The notes: a model not told the origin generated them from the sequence alone. 64,000 nucleotides of DNA from CAYJBH01 sp964370825 (GCA_964370825.1 CAYJKY010000009.1:21629-85628); one strand, 5' to 3'; positions 1 to 9,181 are shown, numbered from the stretch's first letter. Made by a program: numbers and translations.

Positions 1-1719
1 AAGTATTTTTGAGTCATGCATGGTGAGTGCAGGGTAGCCCGTTTCGTTAGAGGTTGACCAACCTGTAAATCTTGCATCGCTATATACAAACCAGTTTCCG
101 TTATAGAAAAGCGGAATATTTACGATGTTTTCCGCAAAATGCTGTTCCACCTGACTTGTGATAGCAATTACTTCCTCGTCAGTTGCTGCTGTGGGGAGTT
201 GGTTGATAAGGTCGGTCATCTCGTCGCTCACATAGTTTGTCTGACAAATTGACCACCATGTGTCGGTCTTGACCCTCGACTGATCGCCGATGGTGTCAAA
301 GTAGAAACGATAGATGTCACCAGCCTGACCGTTTGCTGTGTAGAGCATGTCAAAGTCACCATTTGCCCAGTGCTGTGTAATTAGTGAGAGATCTTTTGCT
401 TGTGCCGTAGCGTTCACGCCGATTGCCTGCATACCCTCAGCTGCGATTGCCGCACCGTCGTTCCAGTCGGTCCAACCTGCAGGAGAAAGGATTTCGAATG
501 CTATCTCTTTACCGGTCGGAGTCTCTACATAACCGTCGCCGTTTGTATCTACAAATCCTGCATCTTCAAGAATTGCCTTGGCGGCATCGAGATCATATAC
601 AGTGTACTCTGCAGTTGTTGCCTGTGCCTCGTCGTCTGCGTACTGCATGAGCTGTGGGGGCAGTCCTGTGTTTGGAGGAACAGTCTCTTCGAGATATCCG
701 AATGCGGCAGAGGCACTGATTCCGTCACGGTCAACTGCCATAGATATAGCCTTTTTGAATTCAACGTCGTTGAATGCCTCGAGGTTGCCCTCATTTGGTG
801 TCATATAGTTCATGGAAAGGCGTACACCGTCGTTAGTGCCATACCAATATTTTTTATTTGCATCACCCTGAACGTATGTATCCTCAATGTTTGGAATCAT
901 AATGTGTGCCCAGTCTACAGAGCCTGTCTGCAATAGTGTCAGTGCGGCATCGTTTGAATTAAACTGTGGTGCACGCAGCTCGTCTACCTCGAGGTCATCA
1001 GCCATCCAGTAGTTAGGGTTACGCTCAAATACTATCATCTCCGGTGCAAAAGATTTTACCGTGCTGAATGCTCCGGTTACAACCGGTGCGTCAACGTCAT
1101 AAATATGGTTAGCCGGATCCTCAATTTCGCTCCAAATATGCTCCGGAATCATCCATTTCATAGCGAACACAGTTCTTCTGTGGAAACGGTTTTCTTCCTT
1201 CATAACTATTTCGACGGTATAGTCGTCAACTATTGTCACGCTCTCGATTTTTCCGTTTTCTCCCCAGTCTCCGTTTCGGTCAATTTCCGGTTTATCCTGT
1301 GAGTATGTGAAAGAGAACGCAACGTCCTCGGCATTAAAATCCTCGCCATCGCTCCATTTGATACCCTCTCGAACATTTACGGTGAGTGTCTTGTTGTCCT
1401 CGTGCGAGATGATGTCCTCAGCGAGCCACATAGTCTCCTCGGTGCTCTTGTAATTATCAAAGATTACGAGGGGCTCATACATAAAGCCCTGCACAAATTG
1501 ATATGCTCCTTGGGTGAGCGGACTGAAGTTTTTTGTCCATCCCTCGTTTTGGTCAAAAAGTACGGTTAAAACATTTGGTTCTCCGGAGACCTCTTCGCCT
1601 CCTTGTGCAGTGCCCGAATCGCCCTGTGAGTCTGCCGGTGAACATGCCGCCAGCATGGACGTCAGCATAATTGTGCTCAATAGCAGTGCCGCTGATCTTT
1701 TCCAAAAAGATTTTTTCAT
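1..1719 (-). CDS. ABC transporter substrate-binding lipoprotein, family 5 (partial)
   Basis: Extracytoplasmic solute-binding protein of the peptide/nickel/oligosaccharide class (SBP_bac_5), tethered to the membrane as a lipoprotein and feeding an ABC permease that lies outside the window. The frame is open from the ATG at 1719 to the window edge, giving 573 visible residues; the C-terminus is cut off. The N-terminus has MKK plus a hydrophobic stretch and a lipobox ending LAAC, with Cys26 the lipidation site. A Ser/Asp/Gly-rich linker follows, then the family hallmark VREGIKWSDGEDFNAEDV around residues 110-130. Near the cut a GWSTSNETGYPA stretch resembles the family's late ligand-pocket loop. 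The RBS is GGAGAAG. The LacI-type regulator directly upstream suggests that sugars or oligosaccharides are the ligand, but the family also carries peptides, so the substrate is inference. Confidence 0.9.
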   Translation of the reverse strand, partial: MKKSFWKRSAALLLSTIMLTSMLAACSPADSQGDSGTAQGGEEVSGEPNVLTVLFDQNEGWTKNFSPLTQGAYQFVQGFMYEPLVIFDNYKSTEETMWLAEDIISHEDNKTLTVNVREGIKWSDGEDFNAEDVAFSFTYSQDKPEIDRNGDWGENGKIESVTIVDDYTVEIVMKEENRFHRRTVFAMKWMIPEHIWSEIEDPANHIYDVDAPVVTGAFSTVKSFAPEMIVFERNPNYWMADDLEVDELRAPQFNSNDAALTLLQTGSVDWAHIMIPNIEDTYVQGDANKKYWYGTNDGVRLSMNYMTPNEGNLEAFNDVEFKKAISMAVDRDGISASAAFGYLEETVPPNTGLPPQLMQYADDEAQATTAEYTVYDLDAAKAILEDAGFVDTNGDGYVETPTGKEIAFEILSPAGWTDWNDGAAIAAEGMQAIGVNATAQAKDLSLITQHWANGDFDMLYTANGQAGDIYRFYFDTIGDQSRVKTDTWWSICQTNYVSDEMTDLINQLPTAATDEEVIAITSQVEQHFAENIVNIPLFYNGNWFVYSDARFTGWSTSNETGYPALTMHDSKIL

Positions 1720-1753
1720 TGTTCTTCTCCTCTGTTTTTTGTTGTTGTAGTCA

Positions 1754-1765
1754 TTTCACGTGAAA
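1754..1765. promoter_or_regulatory. Operator-like palindrome TTTCACGTGAAA
   Basis: Perfect 12-bp palindrome 35 bp upstream of the solute-binding protein start, just downstream of a TTATAT -10-like element read on the minus strand. It shares the pattern TTTnACGTnAAA with sites flanking the neighbouring lacI-type gene, so it is a good candidate binding site for that regulator. Binding is inferred. Confidence 0.55.
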
Positions 1766-1864
1766 AACGACTATATAAGACCGACCTTAACTACACCTGT
1801 ACCAAAGGCACGGTTCTTTACAAAGATATTAGTTTGCTGACAAATTGAGTTTCAGTTGCTGTAT

Positions 1865-2878
1865 CTACTCGTTGAGGTTTTTGACGCTTTTTCCTTTTAG
1901 CAATTCGCCTCGAATCTCTATGGATCGCGGAATGTAGATTTTCGGTTTTTCCACAGCCTCTATCAAAAGACGCACTGCTTCTTTACCCATCTGCACGGTA
2001 TTCTGTTTCCAGGTCATCAATCGAGGTTTCATAACCTGAGAAAGAAGCATGCCGTCAAACCCTGCTACGCTTATGTCCTTTGCGATTGTGATATCACGAT
2101 TTTCAAAGGCGTGCATTCCGCCAATGAATGCAAAATCATCTTGATAGAATATAAATGTGGGTGGATCCTTCATAGCAATTAATTCATATGTGATACTCTC
2201 CGCAGATTTTGGGTCGTGATATAAACCCTCCTTAACATAGTTCTCATTGACATCAATCCCGAGCTGTTCACAGCTGCGATAAAAACTTGCTACACGAATT
2301 TTTGTCACTGCACTGGTTTCACCATGTATAAAAGCAATCTTTCGATGGCCCATCTCGTATGCGTACTTCACCATCTCACTCATCGCATATTCGTTATCAG
2401 AATTCACGCTACTACATTCATTATAGCTATAGTCGATCATCACAATCGGGATTTTACTGGAAACAATGTCGAGAAGTTTATCTTCTTCAAATTGATGAAC
2501 CAAAATTATTAATCCATCACACCCGAGCATCTTGATATAGTCGACATAACTCATGGTGCTTTTTCCAAATCGATCGCCGATAAATGTCGCGGTATAACCA
2601 AACTCCCTTGCCTCGTTTATAAAACTGTTGAGTATAGATGCAAAAAACTCATGAGTAAGACCACTGTGTAATCCATCCTCCAGCAGAATACCAAAATTAT
2701 AAGAGCGATTGGTTTTTAGTCGAACGGCAGCAGGATTTTTTACATAGCCGAGATCCTGCGCAGTTTTTTTGACAAGCTCTATTGTTTGTTTTGAAATATC
2801 CTTTTCGTCCCGGAGTGCCTTGCTGACCGCAGTGGCTGAAATCCCACACGCTGTAGCAATCTCCTTGATGGTTACCAT
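1865..2878 (-). CDS. LacI family transcriptional regulator
   Basis: DNA-binding repressor of the LacI/GalR family, 337 aa, the usual length. The N-terminal helix-turn-helix (TIKEIATACGISATAVSKAL, residues 3-22) and hinge helix (NPAAVRLKTNRS, about 48-59) precede a periplasmic-binding-protein-like sensor domain with VAGFDGM and MGKEAVRLL near the C-terminus. A small sugar or sugar phosphate is the usual effector of this family. The gene lies 145 bp upstream of the solute-binding lipoprotein on the same strand. Palindromes of the form TTTnACGTnAAA sit in front of both genes, which points to local control of sugar uptake and to autoregulation. The start ATG at 2878 has an AGGTG ribosome binding site. 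Confidence 0.92.
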   Translation of the reverse strand: MVTIKEIATACGISATAVSKALRDEKDISKQTIELVKKTAQDLGYVKNPAAVRLKTNRSYNFGILLEDGLHSGLTHEFFASILNSFINEAREFGYTATFIGDRFGKSTMSYVDYIKMLGCDGLIILVHQFEEDKLLDIVSSKIPIVMIDYSYNECSSVNSDNEYAMSEMVKYAYEMGHRKIAFIHGETSAVTKIRVASFYRSCEQLGIDVNENYVKEGLYHDPKSAESITYELIAMKDPPTFIFYQDDFAFIGGMHAFENRDITIAKDISVAGFDGMLLSQVMKPRLMTWKQNTVQMGKEAVRLLIEAVEKPKIYIPRSIEIRGELLKGKSVKNLNE

Positions 2879-2890
2879 AACACCTCCACA

Positions 2891-2904
2891 CTTTACCGTT
2901 AAAG
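2891..2904. promoter_or_regulatory. Operator-like site CTTTACCGTTAAAG upstream of lacI-type gene
   Basis: Near-palindromic 14-mer located between the predicted transcription start of the lacI-type gene and its ATG. Its core differs by one base from the perfect palindrome TTTAACGTTAAA at 3110. This is the expected position for autorepression; the function is inferred. Confidence 0.5.
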
Positions 2905-2925
2905 CTTAATTTATTTTGACACTTA

Positions 2926-2955
2926 ATAATAACACAGTTTATATAACGAAGTCAA
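2926..2955 (-). promoter_or_regulatory. Predicted sigma-A promoter of lacI-type gene
   Basis: On the minus strand a TTGACT -35 (2955-2950) is followed after 18 bp by a TATTAT -10 (2931-2926). The start point would fall near 2919, upstream of the operator-like site at 2891-2904. Confidence 0.55.
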
Positions 2956-2980
2956 TAATACAGGAGTTTCACATATTTAC

Positions 2981-3121
2981 TTTAACGTTGTAGTAAAATA
3001 TTAGCATCTAACATCATATTTGTCAATAGATTATTTTATAATCTACTATTTTCACTAAAATAACAATATAATATGTGCAAAACGACCAATAAATCGCTAT
3101 TAATATTAATTTAACGTTAAA
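2981..3121. promoter_or_regulatory. Two further TTTAACGTT operator-like sites in the lacI/tetR intergenic region
   Basis: TTTAACGTTG lies at 2981-2990 and the perfect 12-bp palindrome TTTAACGTTAAA at 3110-3121. They are 129 bp apart in the 377-bp AT-rich gap between divergent regulator genes. Spaced operators of this kind allow looping in LacI systems. The rest of the gap (2992-3178) shows nothing else I can name. Confidence 0.5.
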
Positions 3122-3178
3122 GTAGAAAGTTGTATCTGATATTATTCTGCCAAAGTTTACTTATTACAATTTATTCAC

Positions 3179-3225
3179 TTGACAAATCCGGTTTCATAGT
3201 GTAATATCAATAGCGAACGAGCGTT
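3179..3225 (+). promoter_or_regulatory. Predicted promoter and operator of tetR-type gene
   Basis: TTGACA (3179-3184), a 17-bp spacer and TAATAT (3202-3207) form a sigma-A promoter. The small inverted repeat AACGAGCGTT (3216-3225) overlaps the expected start point. Short AACG/CGTT repeats are common in TetR-family operators, so autorepression is plausible. Confidence 0.55.
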
Positions 3226-3255
3226 TTTTATTGAAGAGCTGTAACAGGTGATAAT

Positions 3256-3855
3256 ATGCCACAGGTTTTAAAGGATGAACAAAGAAAAAAGATATTAGAA
3301 GCTGCAAAAAGAGAATTTCAAAAAAACGGAATCCCCGGGGCATCTATGAGATCTATTGCAATAAGTGCCGATACTACCGTGGGAAATGTCTACAGGTATT
3401 ACAAAAATAAGCAGGAAATTGTCGATGCTGTTTTGTTGCCGATACTGAATGCTATAAACAAACATACCGAACTTCTTATGTCAGATGCTGTTTTTAAAGA
3501 CAAAAACATCTTGGCTGATTATCTATCAGCGTGGGCAGATAACTTGGCTGAAACTCAAGACACTTTTCCCACCGAAATGTATATAATAGTAAATGACGAG
3601 CAAATTAACCGAAGTTATTACGACAACCTTGTATTACTGTTTATGAATATTATGCCACGCATTACACAAGCCCACTCAAGCGATGAACAGGGCATAAAAA
3701 TTATGGCTTGTATGATGGCAAAAGCAGTTTTCTCGGGAATACAGGAGGCGGTTAGCCTAAAATGCAGCAGTGACATTAATAAAGAGGACTTTAAAAAAAT
3801 ACTGAAGCACTTTATAGTAAGTATAGTATTTTTGTTAGAAAATATAAAAAATTAG
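3256..3855 (+). CDS. TetR/AcrR family transcriptional regulator
   Basis: One-component repressor of 199 aa. The N-terminal HTH lies at residues 8-50: the core ASMRSIAISADTTVGNVYRY is followed by YKNKQEI, the classical TetR signature. The C-terminal two thirds are alpha-helical and divergent, as expected for the ligand and dimerisation domain. The gene ends 8 bp before the NAD(P)-binding oxidoreductase, so the two are very likely co-transcribed and the oxidoreductase is a probable target. The ligand is unknown. A promoter with an operator-like repeat lies directly upstream. Confidence 0.9.
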   Translation: MPQVLKDEQRKKILEAAKREFQKNGIPGASMRSIAISADTTVGNVYRYYKNKQEIVDAVLLPILNAINKHTELLMSDAVFKDKNILADYLSAWADNLAETQDTFPTEMYIIVNDEQINRSYYDNLVLLFMNIMPRITQAHSSDEQGIKIMACMMAKAVFSGIQEAVSLKCSSDINKEDFKKILKHFIVSIVFLLENIKN

Positions 3856-3863
3856 GAGTAAGC

Positions 3864-4481
3864 ATGAAAATAGTTTTGTTTGGTGCGACAGGAAAAACAG
3901 GTAACATAGTTTTAGAATTAGCTTTGAATGCAGGGCATGAAGTTACAGCAGTTGTGAGAGACGCAATTAAAATAACAATGTTACACGAAAATCTTACTAT
4001 AAAGACTGCAAATTTGTTCGACAAAAACTCTGTTATAAGCGTATCAAAAGGTGCAGCGCTTGCGATTTCCTGCCTTGGAGGAGATGCAAACAACAAGTCT
4101 ACGCTTTTATCAGACATGATTAAGATAATAGTTCCGGCGATAGAAGAAGCAGGTGTTAAAAAGATGTTTCATATAAGCTCTGCAGGCATCCATAATGAAA
4201 TGCCGGGCGTTATTGCAAAACTGTTTGTAAACCTATTCTACAAAAACGCCATTACCGACCATAAGATTGCGGCCGAATGTATAATAAACAGCGGGCTTGA
4301 TTACTTGATATTAAGACCGCTGTCGTTAACAGACGGAGAGATGACAAAGAATTTCAGAACTTCCGATAGCACTGTGCCCAGAGGTGGAAAAAATATCAAC
4401 AGAGCAGATGTCGCTTTTTTTCTTGTAGAAGCGATAGACAAAAAGGGATACAAAAACAAATCAATAAGCCTTTGTTATTAA
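3864..4481 (+). CDS. NAD(P)H-binding oxidoreductase, SDR/NmrA-like
   Basis: Protein of 205 aa with an N-terminal Rossmann motif GATGKTGNIV (residues 7-16), as in atypical short-chain dehydrogenases of the NmrA / NAD(P)H-binding group (BVR-B-like). A later ISSAGIH segment sits at the place of the active-site serine, and the ISCLGG turn follows strand 4. The family includes flavin reductase-like enzymes and redox sensors, so the substrate cannot be read from sequence. It is downstream of the TetR regulator in the same operon, and a strong hairpin follows the stop codon. Confidence 0.8.
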   Translation: MKIVLFGATGKTGNIVLELALNAGHEVTAVVRDAIKITMLHENLTIKTANLFDKNSVISVSKGAALAISCLGGDANNKSTLLSDMIKIIVPAIEEAGVKKMFHISSAGIHNEMPGVIAKLFVNLFYKNAITDHKIAAECIINSGLDYLILRPLSLTDGEMTKNFRTSDSTVPRGGKNINRADVAFFLVEAIDKKGYKNKSISLCY

Positions 4482-4486
4482 ATGCT

Positions 4487-4530
4487 AAAGAGCTACCAAT
4501 CATGATAAAATCATGTATGGCAGCTCTTTT
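4487..4530 (+). terminator. Rho-independent terminator
   Basis: A long imperfect stem (AAAGAGCT... paired with ...AGCTCTTT, with inner ATCATGAT/ATCATG pairing) is followed by TTTTATAGTTTTTT. It lies between convergent genes and may act in both directions, also ending typA transcription. Confidence 0.75.
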
Positions 4531-4557
4531 ATAGTTTTTTGAAACAAAAAAGTATCG

Positions 4558-6372
4558 CTATTTTTTATTTGCCCTCATGCGTAACGAGTGGTCTAATATC
4601 TGTTTTCTTATACGTAGGGTTTGCGGTGTTACCTCTAAAAGCTCGTCACTCTTTAAAAACTCAAGGCACTCCTCGAGGCTCATGTTTCTCGGAGGAGTCA
4701 ATTTCATTGAGTCGTCGCTACCCGAGGCACGAATGTTGGTCATCTGCTTTCTTTTGCATACATTCACTGCCATATCGTCCGACTTTGGACTTACTCCAAC
4801 CACCATACCGGCATAAACCTTGGTGCCGGGAGAGATAAACAGCGAACCACGCTCCTCTGCGTTGTAAAGTCCGTAGGTAACCGCCTCACCGGTTTCAAAG
4901 GCGATAAGCGAACCGCTTATGTTGGCGAAAATTTCGCCCTTGTATTCATCGTATCCGTCAAAAAGGGTGTTTAGTATTCCCTCGCCCTTGGTATCGGTTA
5001 AAAATTCGTTTCGATATCCAAAAAGACCCCTTGCCGGAATTCTAAACTCAAGGCGTGTTCGACTTCCTACCGGCATCATCTGTAAAAGCTCGCCCTTTCT
5101 TGCGGGTAGCTTTTCCATGACGCTTCCTACCGCTTCCTGCGGAACATCTATAACAACATATTCGTAAGGTTCCTTGCGAACGCCGTCCTCTTCACGAAAT
5201 AAAACACGGGGTGGGGAAACGGAGAACTCAAATCCCTCACGGCGCATCGTTTCAATCAGTATGGAAAGATGCATCTCGCCACGTCCGAGAACCTGAAAGC
5301 TGTCGGCACGTTCCCCGTCCGCAACACGCAGTGCAACATCACGAAGAGTTTCCTTGTGTAATCTGTCTCTAATCTGGCGAGAGGTAACAAACTTGCCCTC
5401 TTTTCCGGCAAACGGAGAGTCATTAACAGCAAATGTCATCTCAACAGTCGGCTCGTTAATCTTCAAAAAAGGTAGAGGTTTTCCACCCTCAACAGCGGTT
5501 ATAGTGTTGCCTATGTTAGCATTCTCGAGACCCGAAAGTGCGATGATATCTCCTACCGAAGCTTCGTTACGTTGAACCCTTGCAACGCCTTCATAGCTGA
5601 ACAGTGCGCTTACCTTGCCCTTTTGCTGTAGACTTTCGTCGTGGTAGTCACACAGTAAAACCGTATCGCCGGTAACTATACTTCCACTTTCTATTCGACC
5701 TACCGCAATTCTTCCCACATATTCGTTGTACTCTATGCTGGACACTATCATGGAGAAAGGTGCATCGGCATCACCCTCCGGAGGTTGTGTATACTCCAGT
5801 ATAGTATCGAGTAGAGGTATAAGATCTGTTCCATCAACGTCCGGCGAATAGCTCGCAGTGCCGTTTCTGCCGCTGCAGAAAACCGTCGGGCTGTCTAGCT
5901 GGTGATCGGTTGCTCCGAGATCCATCAAAAGCAGTAAAATCTCATCCACGACCTCCTTAACTCTTGCATCGGGGCGGTCAATTTTGTTTACAACAATAAT
6001 GACCGAAAGTTCCTGGGCAAGAGCCTTTTGCAGAACAAAACGGGTCTGAGGCATAGGTCCTTCGGCGGCATCTACAAGTAAAAGCACGCCGTTTACCATC
6101 TTTAAAACACGCTCCACCTCTCCACCGAAATCAGCATGGCCGGGGGTGTCGACAAGGTTTATCTTGACCGACTTATATATTGCACCGGCATTTTTGGCAA
6201 GGATGGTAATTCCTCTTTCTCTTTCGATATCGCCGCTGTCCATGACACGTTCGGCAACCTGCTCGTTCTCCCTAAACACACCGGCTGTGCGTAACATTCC
6301 GTCCACCAGGGTAGTTTTACCATGATCAACGTGGGCAATTATGGCTATATTTCTAAGATCCTCTCGCTTCAT
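4558..6372 (-). CDS. typA: Ribosome-associated GTPase TypA/BipA
   Basis: Translational GTPase of the elongation-factor family that binds the 70S ribosome and assists 50S assembly under stress. It is 604 aa, the usual length. The G domain carries G1 AHVDHGKTT, G2 GITILAKN, G3 DTPGHADF and G4 NKIDRPDA in the first 140 residues. Domain II, EF-G-like domains III and V and the TypA-specific C-terminal domain follow (VLGRGEMHLSILIETMRREG, then RNEFLTDTKGEGILN). I chose the ATG at 6372 because it has a GAAAGGAT ribosome binding site and gives the canonical MKREDLRNIAIIAH start; the frame extends 16 codons further upstream without a good RBS. It stands alone and converges on the TetR operon. Confidence 0.97.
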   Translation of the reverse strand: MKREDLRNIAIIAHVDHGKTTLVDGMLRTAGVFRENEQVAERVMDSGDIERERGITILAKNAGAIYKSVKINLVDTPGHADFGGEVERVLKMVNGVLLLVDAAEGPMPQTRFVLQKALAQELSVIIVVNKIDRPDARVKEVVDEILLLLMDLGATDHQLDSPTVFCSGRNGTASYSPDVDGTDLIPLLDTILEYTQPPEGDADAPFSMIVSSIEYNEYVGRIAVGRIESGSIVTGDTVLLCDYHDESLQQKGKVSALFSYEGVARVQRNEASVGDIIALSGLENANIGNTITAVEGGKPLPFLKINEPTVEMTFAVNDSPFAGKEGKFVTSRQIRDRLHKETLRDVALRVADGERADSFQVLGRGEMHLSILIETMRREGFEFSVSPPRVLFREEDGVRKEPYEYVVIDVPQEAVGSVMEKLPARKGELLQMMPVGSRTRLEFRIPARGLFGYRNEFLTDTKGEGILNTLFDGYDEYKGEIFANISGSLIAFETGEAVTYGLYNAEERGSLFISPGTKVYAGMVVGVSPKSDDMAVNVCKRKQMTNIRASGSDDSMKLTPPRNMSLEECLEFLKSDELLEVTPQTLRIRKQILDHSLRMRANKK

Positions 6373-6385
6373 TAATATCCTTTCA

Positions 6386-6435
6386 AATAAAAAAACTATG
6401 GAGCTGTCGAATTGAGGCAAAACAACAGCTCCATA
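6386..6435 (-). terminator. Terminator of the peptidoglycan-binding protein gene
   Basis: TATGGAGCTGT (6397-6407) pairs perfectly with ACAGCTCCATA (6425-6435). On the minus strand the stem is followed by a run of seven T residues, placed between the stop of the 6468-9098 gene and the start of typA. Confidence 0.8.
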
Positions 6436-6467
6436 AATGATACTACAATTCTTTAATTATGTCAAAT

Positions 6468-9098
6468 TTAGTATTCTATTGCAAATATTTTATTCCAGGT
6501 TTCTGAGCCAACAGTGCCTGTCTCGAAAAGTCCGAGATTTTTCTGGAACTGCTTAACGGCACCCTCGGTAAGCTCATCAAAAAATCCGTTTTCCGGTGCA
6601 AAGAATGGGGCACAATACCTTGAAGCTATGCTTACCATGCGCTGTTGAAGCGTTAGAACCGCAGGCCCAAAGGAGCCAAGGTTTAATGCGTAACCCGGGT
6701 AGGAGGTAGGATTTCTGTAGACTCCGCTGTCATATACTGCCTTGCGATATGCCGAAAGCTGTGTAGAGTAGTTTAGTAACAGGCGATTCCAGGTTGCCTC
6801 GTCTACTACGCCGGTTGCAGACAGCCCCACCACCTTTTGAAACTCGATAACCGCTAGCCTTGTGGCCGTGTCGTATACTCCGCTCTGTGTGGGTGGAACA
6901 ATTTCGCTTATATACAGTGCGATATACTGCAGACGATACTGCACCTCTAACACCCTGTCGCCGGTTGCTCCCTCAGATAGGTCATAGCCGGGGTAGGCAG
7001 AGGTGTAGAAGGAGAATACCTGACCGTCGTTTGTGGTGAGCATATCAAACTCGGTATAGATAGCAGTCCAAGTTACCCTACCTACTACACCATCGACATC
7101 AAGGTCGAACAGCTCTTGAAACTGGGTTACCGCAAGGGTAGTCTGTGACCCGAAAAGCCCGTCAAATCCTATGGGGGTTATTTCTCTGTAGTATGCCGAT
7201 AGTATAAAGAGATAGAACTGCATCTCCTTAACCGAGCTACCGGTCGAACCCTGTCTTAGGGCTGTTCCCGGATACTCGCCCGGACGCTGATTTTCCGGTA
7301 AGAGATCGTTCACGGTCAGGGCAAAAATTTCGTATAATTTATTCCAGGTCGTGTTGCCAACAATACCATCGGCCAAAAGACCAAAATAGCTTTGAAAATC
7401 TTCAACAGCCGCCTGTGTACCTGAGCCAAACTTACCGTCTACCGTTATTTTTGGTATTGAGGAATAGTTGTAGCTTATAATATTTAGCCAGAACTGTATG
7501 CTTTTAACATTGTTGCCGCTACTTCCGTTCTCGAGCGGTGTGCCGGGATATGTCCAGGGATCTTCCTGTTCAGGCGGCAACACATCGGTAGACAGCGAAA
7601 GGTATTCTTCATATATAGCATCCCATGTCTTTTCACCCACAAGGCCGTCTACCTCAAGACCGTAGTATTTTTGAAATGCCTCAACTGCGGCCTCTGTTGC
7701 AGGACCGAAATCACCGTCCGCTGTGATTTTTGGAATGGAGGGGTTGTAATCGGAGATAATTCCGAGGTAGTATTGCAGCTCGGTAACGGCACTTCCGGTA
7801 CTACCGTCTTTGAGCGTTGTGCCGGCAAAGTCGCCGGTTGGAGGTACACCGGTTGGTTTTTCACCCTCACTGGTGAGCTCTGCAAGATCCTTAATCGATA
7901 CGTATATATAGCTTATTGCATACCAGGTTGATTTACCGACTATTCCGTCGGCTGTCAGTGTGAATTGACGCTGAAAAGCTTTAACAACACTTTCGGTGCC
8001 GGAGCCGAAAACACCGTCCACAGTGACCGACCCAAAACCGGGGAAATCCTTAACAATTCTGCTTAGCTGACGTTGTATGGTTGTGACTGCATTTCCGGTA
8101 GAGCCTACACTCAGTGGCGAGCCGGGATAACTTTCCTCTATATTTTGAATATTGGAGCTGGTATAAAGCTCAATTCCGTTTCCGTAGTAGTAGCGAAGTA
8201 TTCCTATAGCCTCGTAACCACGATCGGCTAAATCCTTGGTGCCCCACTGCTTCATACCGTCACAACTTACGATTTTACCGTCACAGTAGGAGGTGAAGTA
8301 TGGCTCTACATTCCCATTGTTGCGAATATATGTATCAAAAACCTCGTCAACAATGGTTGCAACGCTGTCAAAGATAATTCCGCTGTGGTTGTATTTTTGG
8401 TCGTATCCCGGCGAGTTTGTTATCTCATATGAGTACCCTTTACTCCGGTACCACTCGGTGTAAACACGATTAAGTGCAACCGAAATCTGTGCGTAGATGT
8501 TAGCATAAAGAGCCTCGGTAGGCCATGTGGGATAGATTTCGCTGGAAGCAACGCTTTTAAGGTAGCTTATAAAGTTTACCGAAACGTTACTTGCTGTTTG
8601 GTTTGGAGCACCTAAGTGAACGGTGATCTTATTTGGTATAATAGGCTGCTCCAGCACCCTCGGTATGCTACAGATCGAAAGTGGCTCTGCCACGCTTCCG
8701 CCGTTATTGGCATACAGGGTATGTGGAGGAATCACCACCCGACTGAGTGAGGAATCATAGTTGTTACCTTCTGTAGTTGCAAACAGATTAGCGGGTATAA
8801 AGGTGGTTACTCCATCAAAAATTTGAACATTAACTATTGTCATCGGCTCGTATCCATCCGCCTCAACCGAAACGGTGTAACAGCTATACGGTTGTATTTC
8901 GTTTAGCTGATCAAGTGAAAGATTTTTATCCGGCGCATCGAGCTCTACCGGCTCGGAATATCCGTCAATATCGGTGGTATAGCTATACAGAGTTTCGCTG
9001 ATTCCGTTTATTTCCTGCGTTACCTTAACCGTTGCCAGTGATACCGGCAGGCTACCCTGTGCGCTTGAACTAAAAACCTTTAAATATCCAATAGGCAT
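6468..9098 (-). CDS. Large protein with six peptidoglycan-binding (PG_binding_1) repeats and a SpoIID-like middle
   Basis: Protein of 876 aa without an obvious signal peptide. Residues 1-110 look like a carboxypeptidase-regulatory/transthyretin-like beta domain (TDIDGYSEPVELDAP). Residues 130-320 resemble the SpoIID/LytB-type domain of sporulation-linked proteins (SVNFISYLKSVASSE, then KQWGTKDLADRGY). Six PG_binding_1 repeats begin at about residues 324, 424, 519, 606, 703 and 800. Each has a YPG-like start, a G-S/A-T/S-G turn, and a DG.FG..T..AV..FQ...GL..DG.VG..TW core. Repeat arrays like this bind peptidoglycan. The SpoIID-like part suggests a spore or septal wall role, which is inference. 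The RBS AGGAG precedes the ATG at 9098. It is monocistronic with its own terminator. Confidence 0.85.
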   Translation of the reverse strand: MPIGYLKVFSSSAQGSLPVSLATVKVTQEINGISETLYSYTTDIDGYSEPVELDAPDKNLSLDQLNEIQPYSCYTVSVEADGYEPMTIVNVQIFDGVTTFIPANLFATTEGNNYDSSLSRVVIPPHTLYANNGGSVAEPLSICSIPRVLEQPIIPNKITVHLGAPNQTASNVSVNFISYLKSVASSEIYPTWPTEALYANIYAQISVALNRVYTEWYRSKGYSYEITNSPGYDQKYNHSGIIFDSVATIVDEVFDTYIRNNGNVEPYFTSYCDGKIVSCDGMKQWGTKDLADRGYEAIGILRYYYGNGIELYTSSNIQNIEESYPGSPLSVGSTGNAVTTIQRQLSRIVKDFPGFGSVTVDGVFGSGTESVVKAFQRQFTLTADGIVGKSTWYAISYIYVSIKDLAELTSEGEKPTGVPPTGDFAGTTLKDGSTGSAVTELQYYLGIISDYNPSIPKITADGDFGPATEAAVEAFQKYYGLEVDGLVGEKTWDAIYEEYLSLSTDVLPPEQEDPWTYPGTPLENGSSGNNVKSIQFWLNIISYNYSSIPKITVDGKFGSGTQAAVEDFQSYFGLLADGIVGNTTWNKLYEIFALTVNDLLPENQRPGEYPGTALRQGSTGSSVKEMQFYLFILSAYYREITPIGFDGLFGSQTTLAVTQFQELFDLDVDGVVGRVTWTAIYTEFDMLTTNDGQVFSFYTSAYPGYDLSEGATGDRVLEVQYRLQYIALYISEIVPPTQSGVYDTATRLAVIEFQKVVGLSATGVVDEATWNRLLLNYSTQLSAYRKAVYDSGVYRNPTSYPGYALNLGSFGPAVLTLQQRMVSIASRYCAPFFAPENGFFDELTEGAVKQFQKNLGLFETGTVGSETWNKIFAIEY

Positions 9099-9181
9099 AG
9101 TATATCTCCTGAAAAGTTTGTCTTAAAACATGATATGCAGCAACTCTAATTTACGATACTTACAAATAAAAGGCAAATGTA

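Noticed and set aside
400..936. 178-aa plus-strand open frame
   Set aside because: Low-complexity Cys-rich translation lying antisense to the conserved solute-binding protein; no RBS.
2916..2944. Plus-strand promoter-like TTGACA-17-TTATAT
   Set aside because: No gene follows for 300 bp, and a better promoter directly precedes the tetR-type gene; AT-rich chance match.
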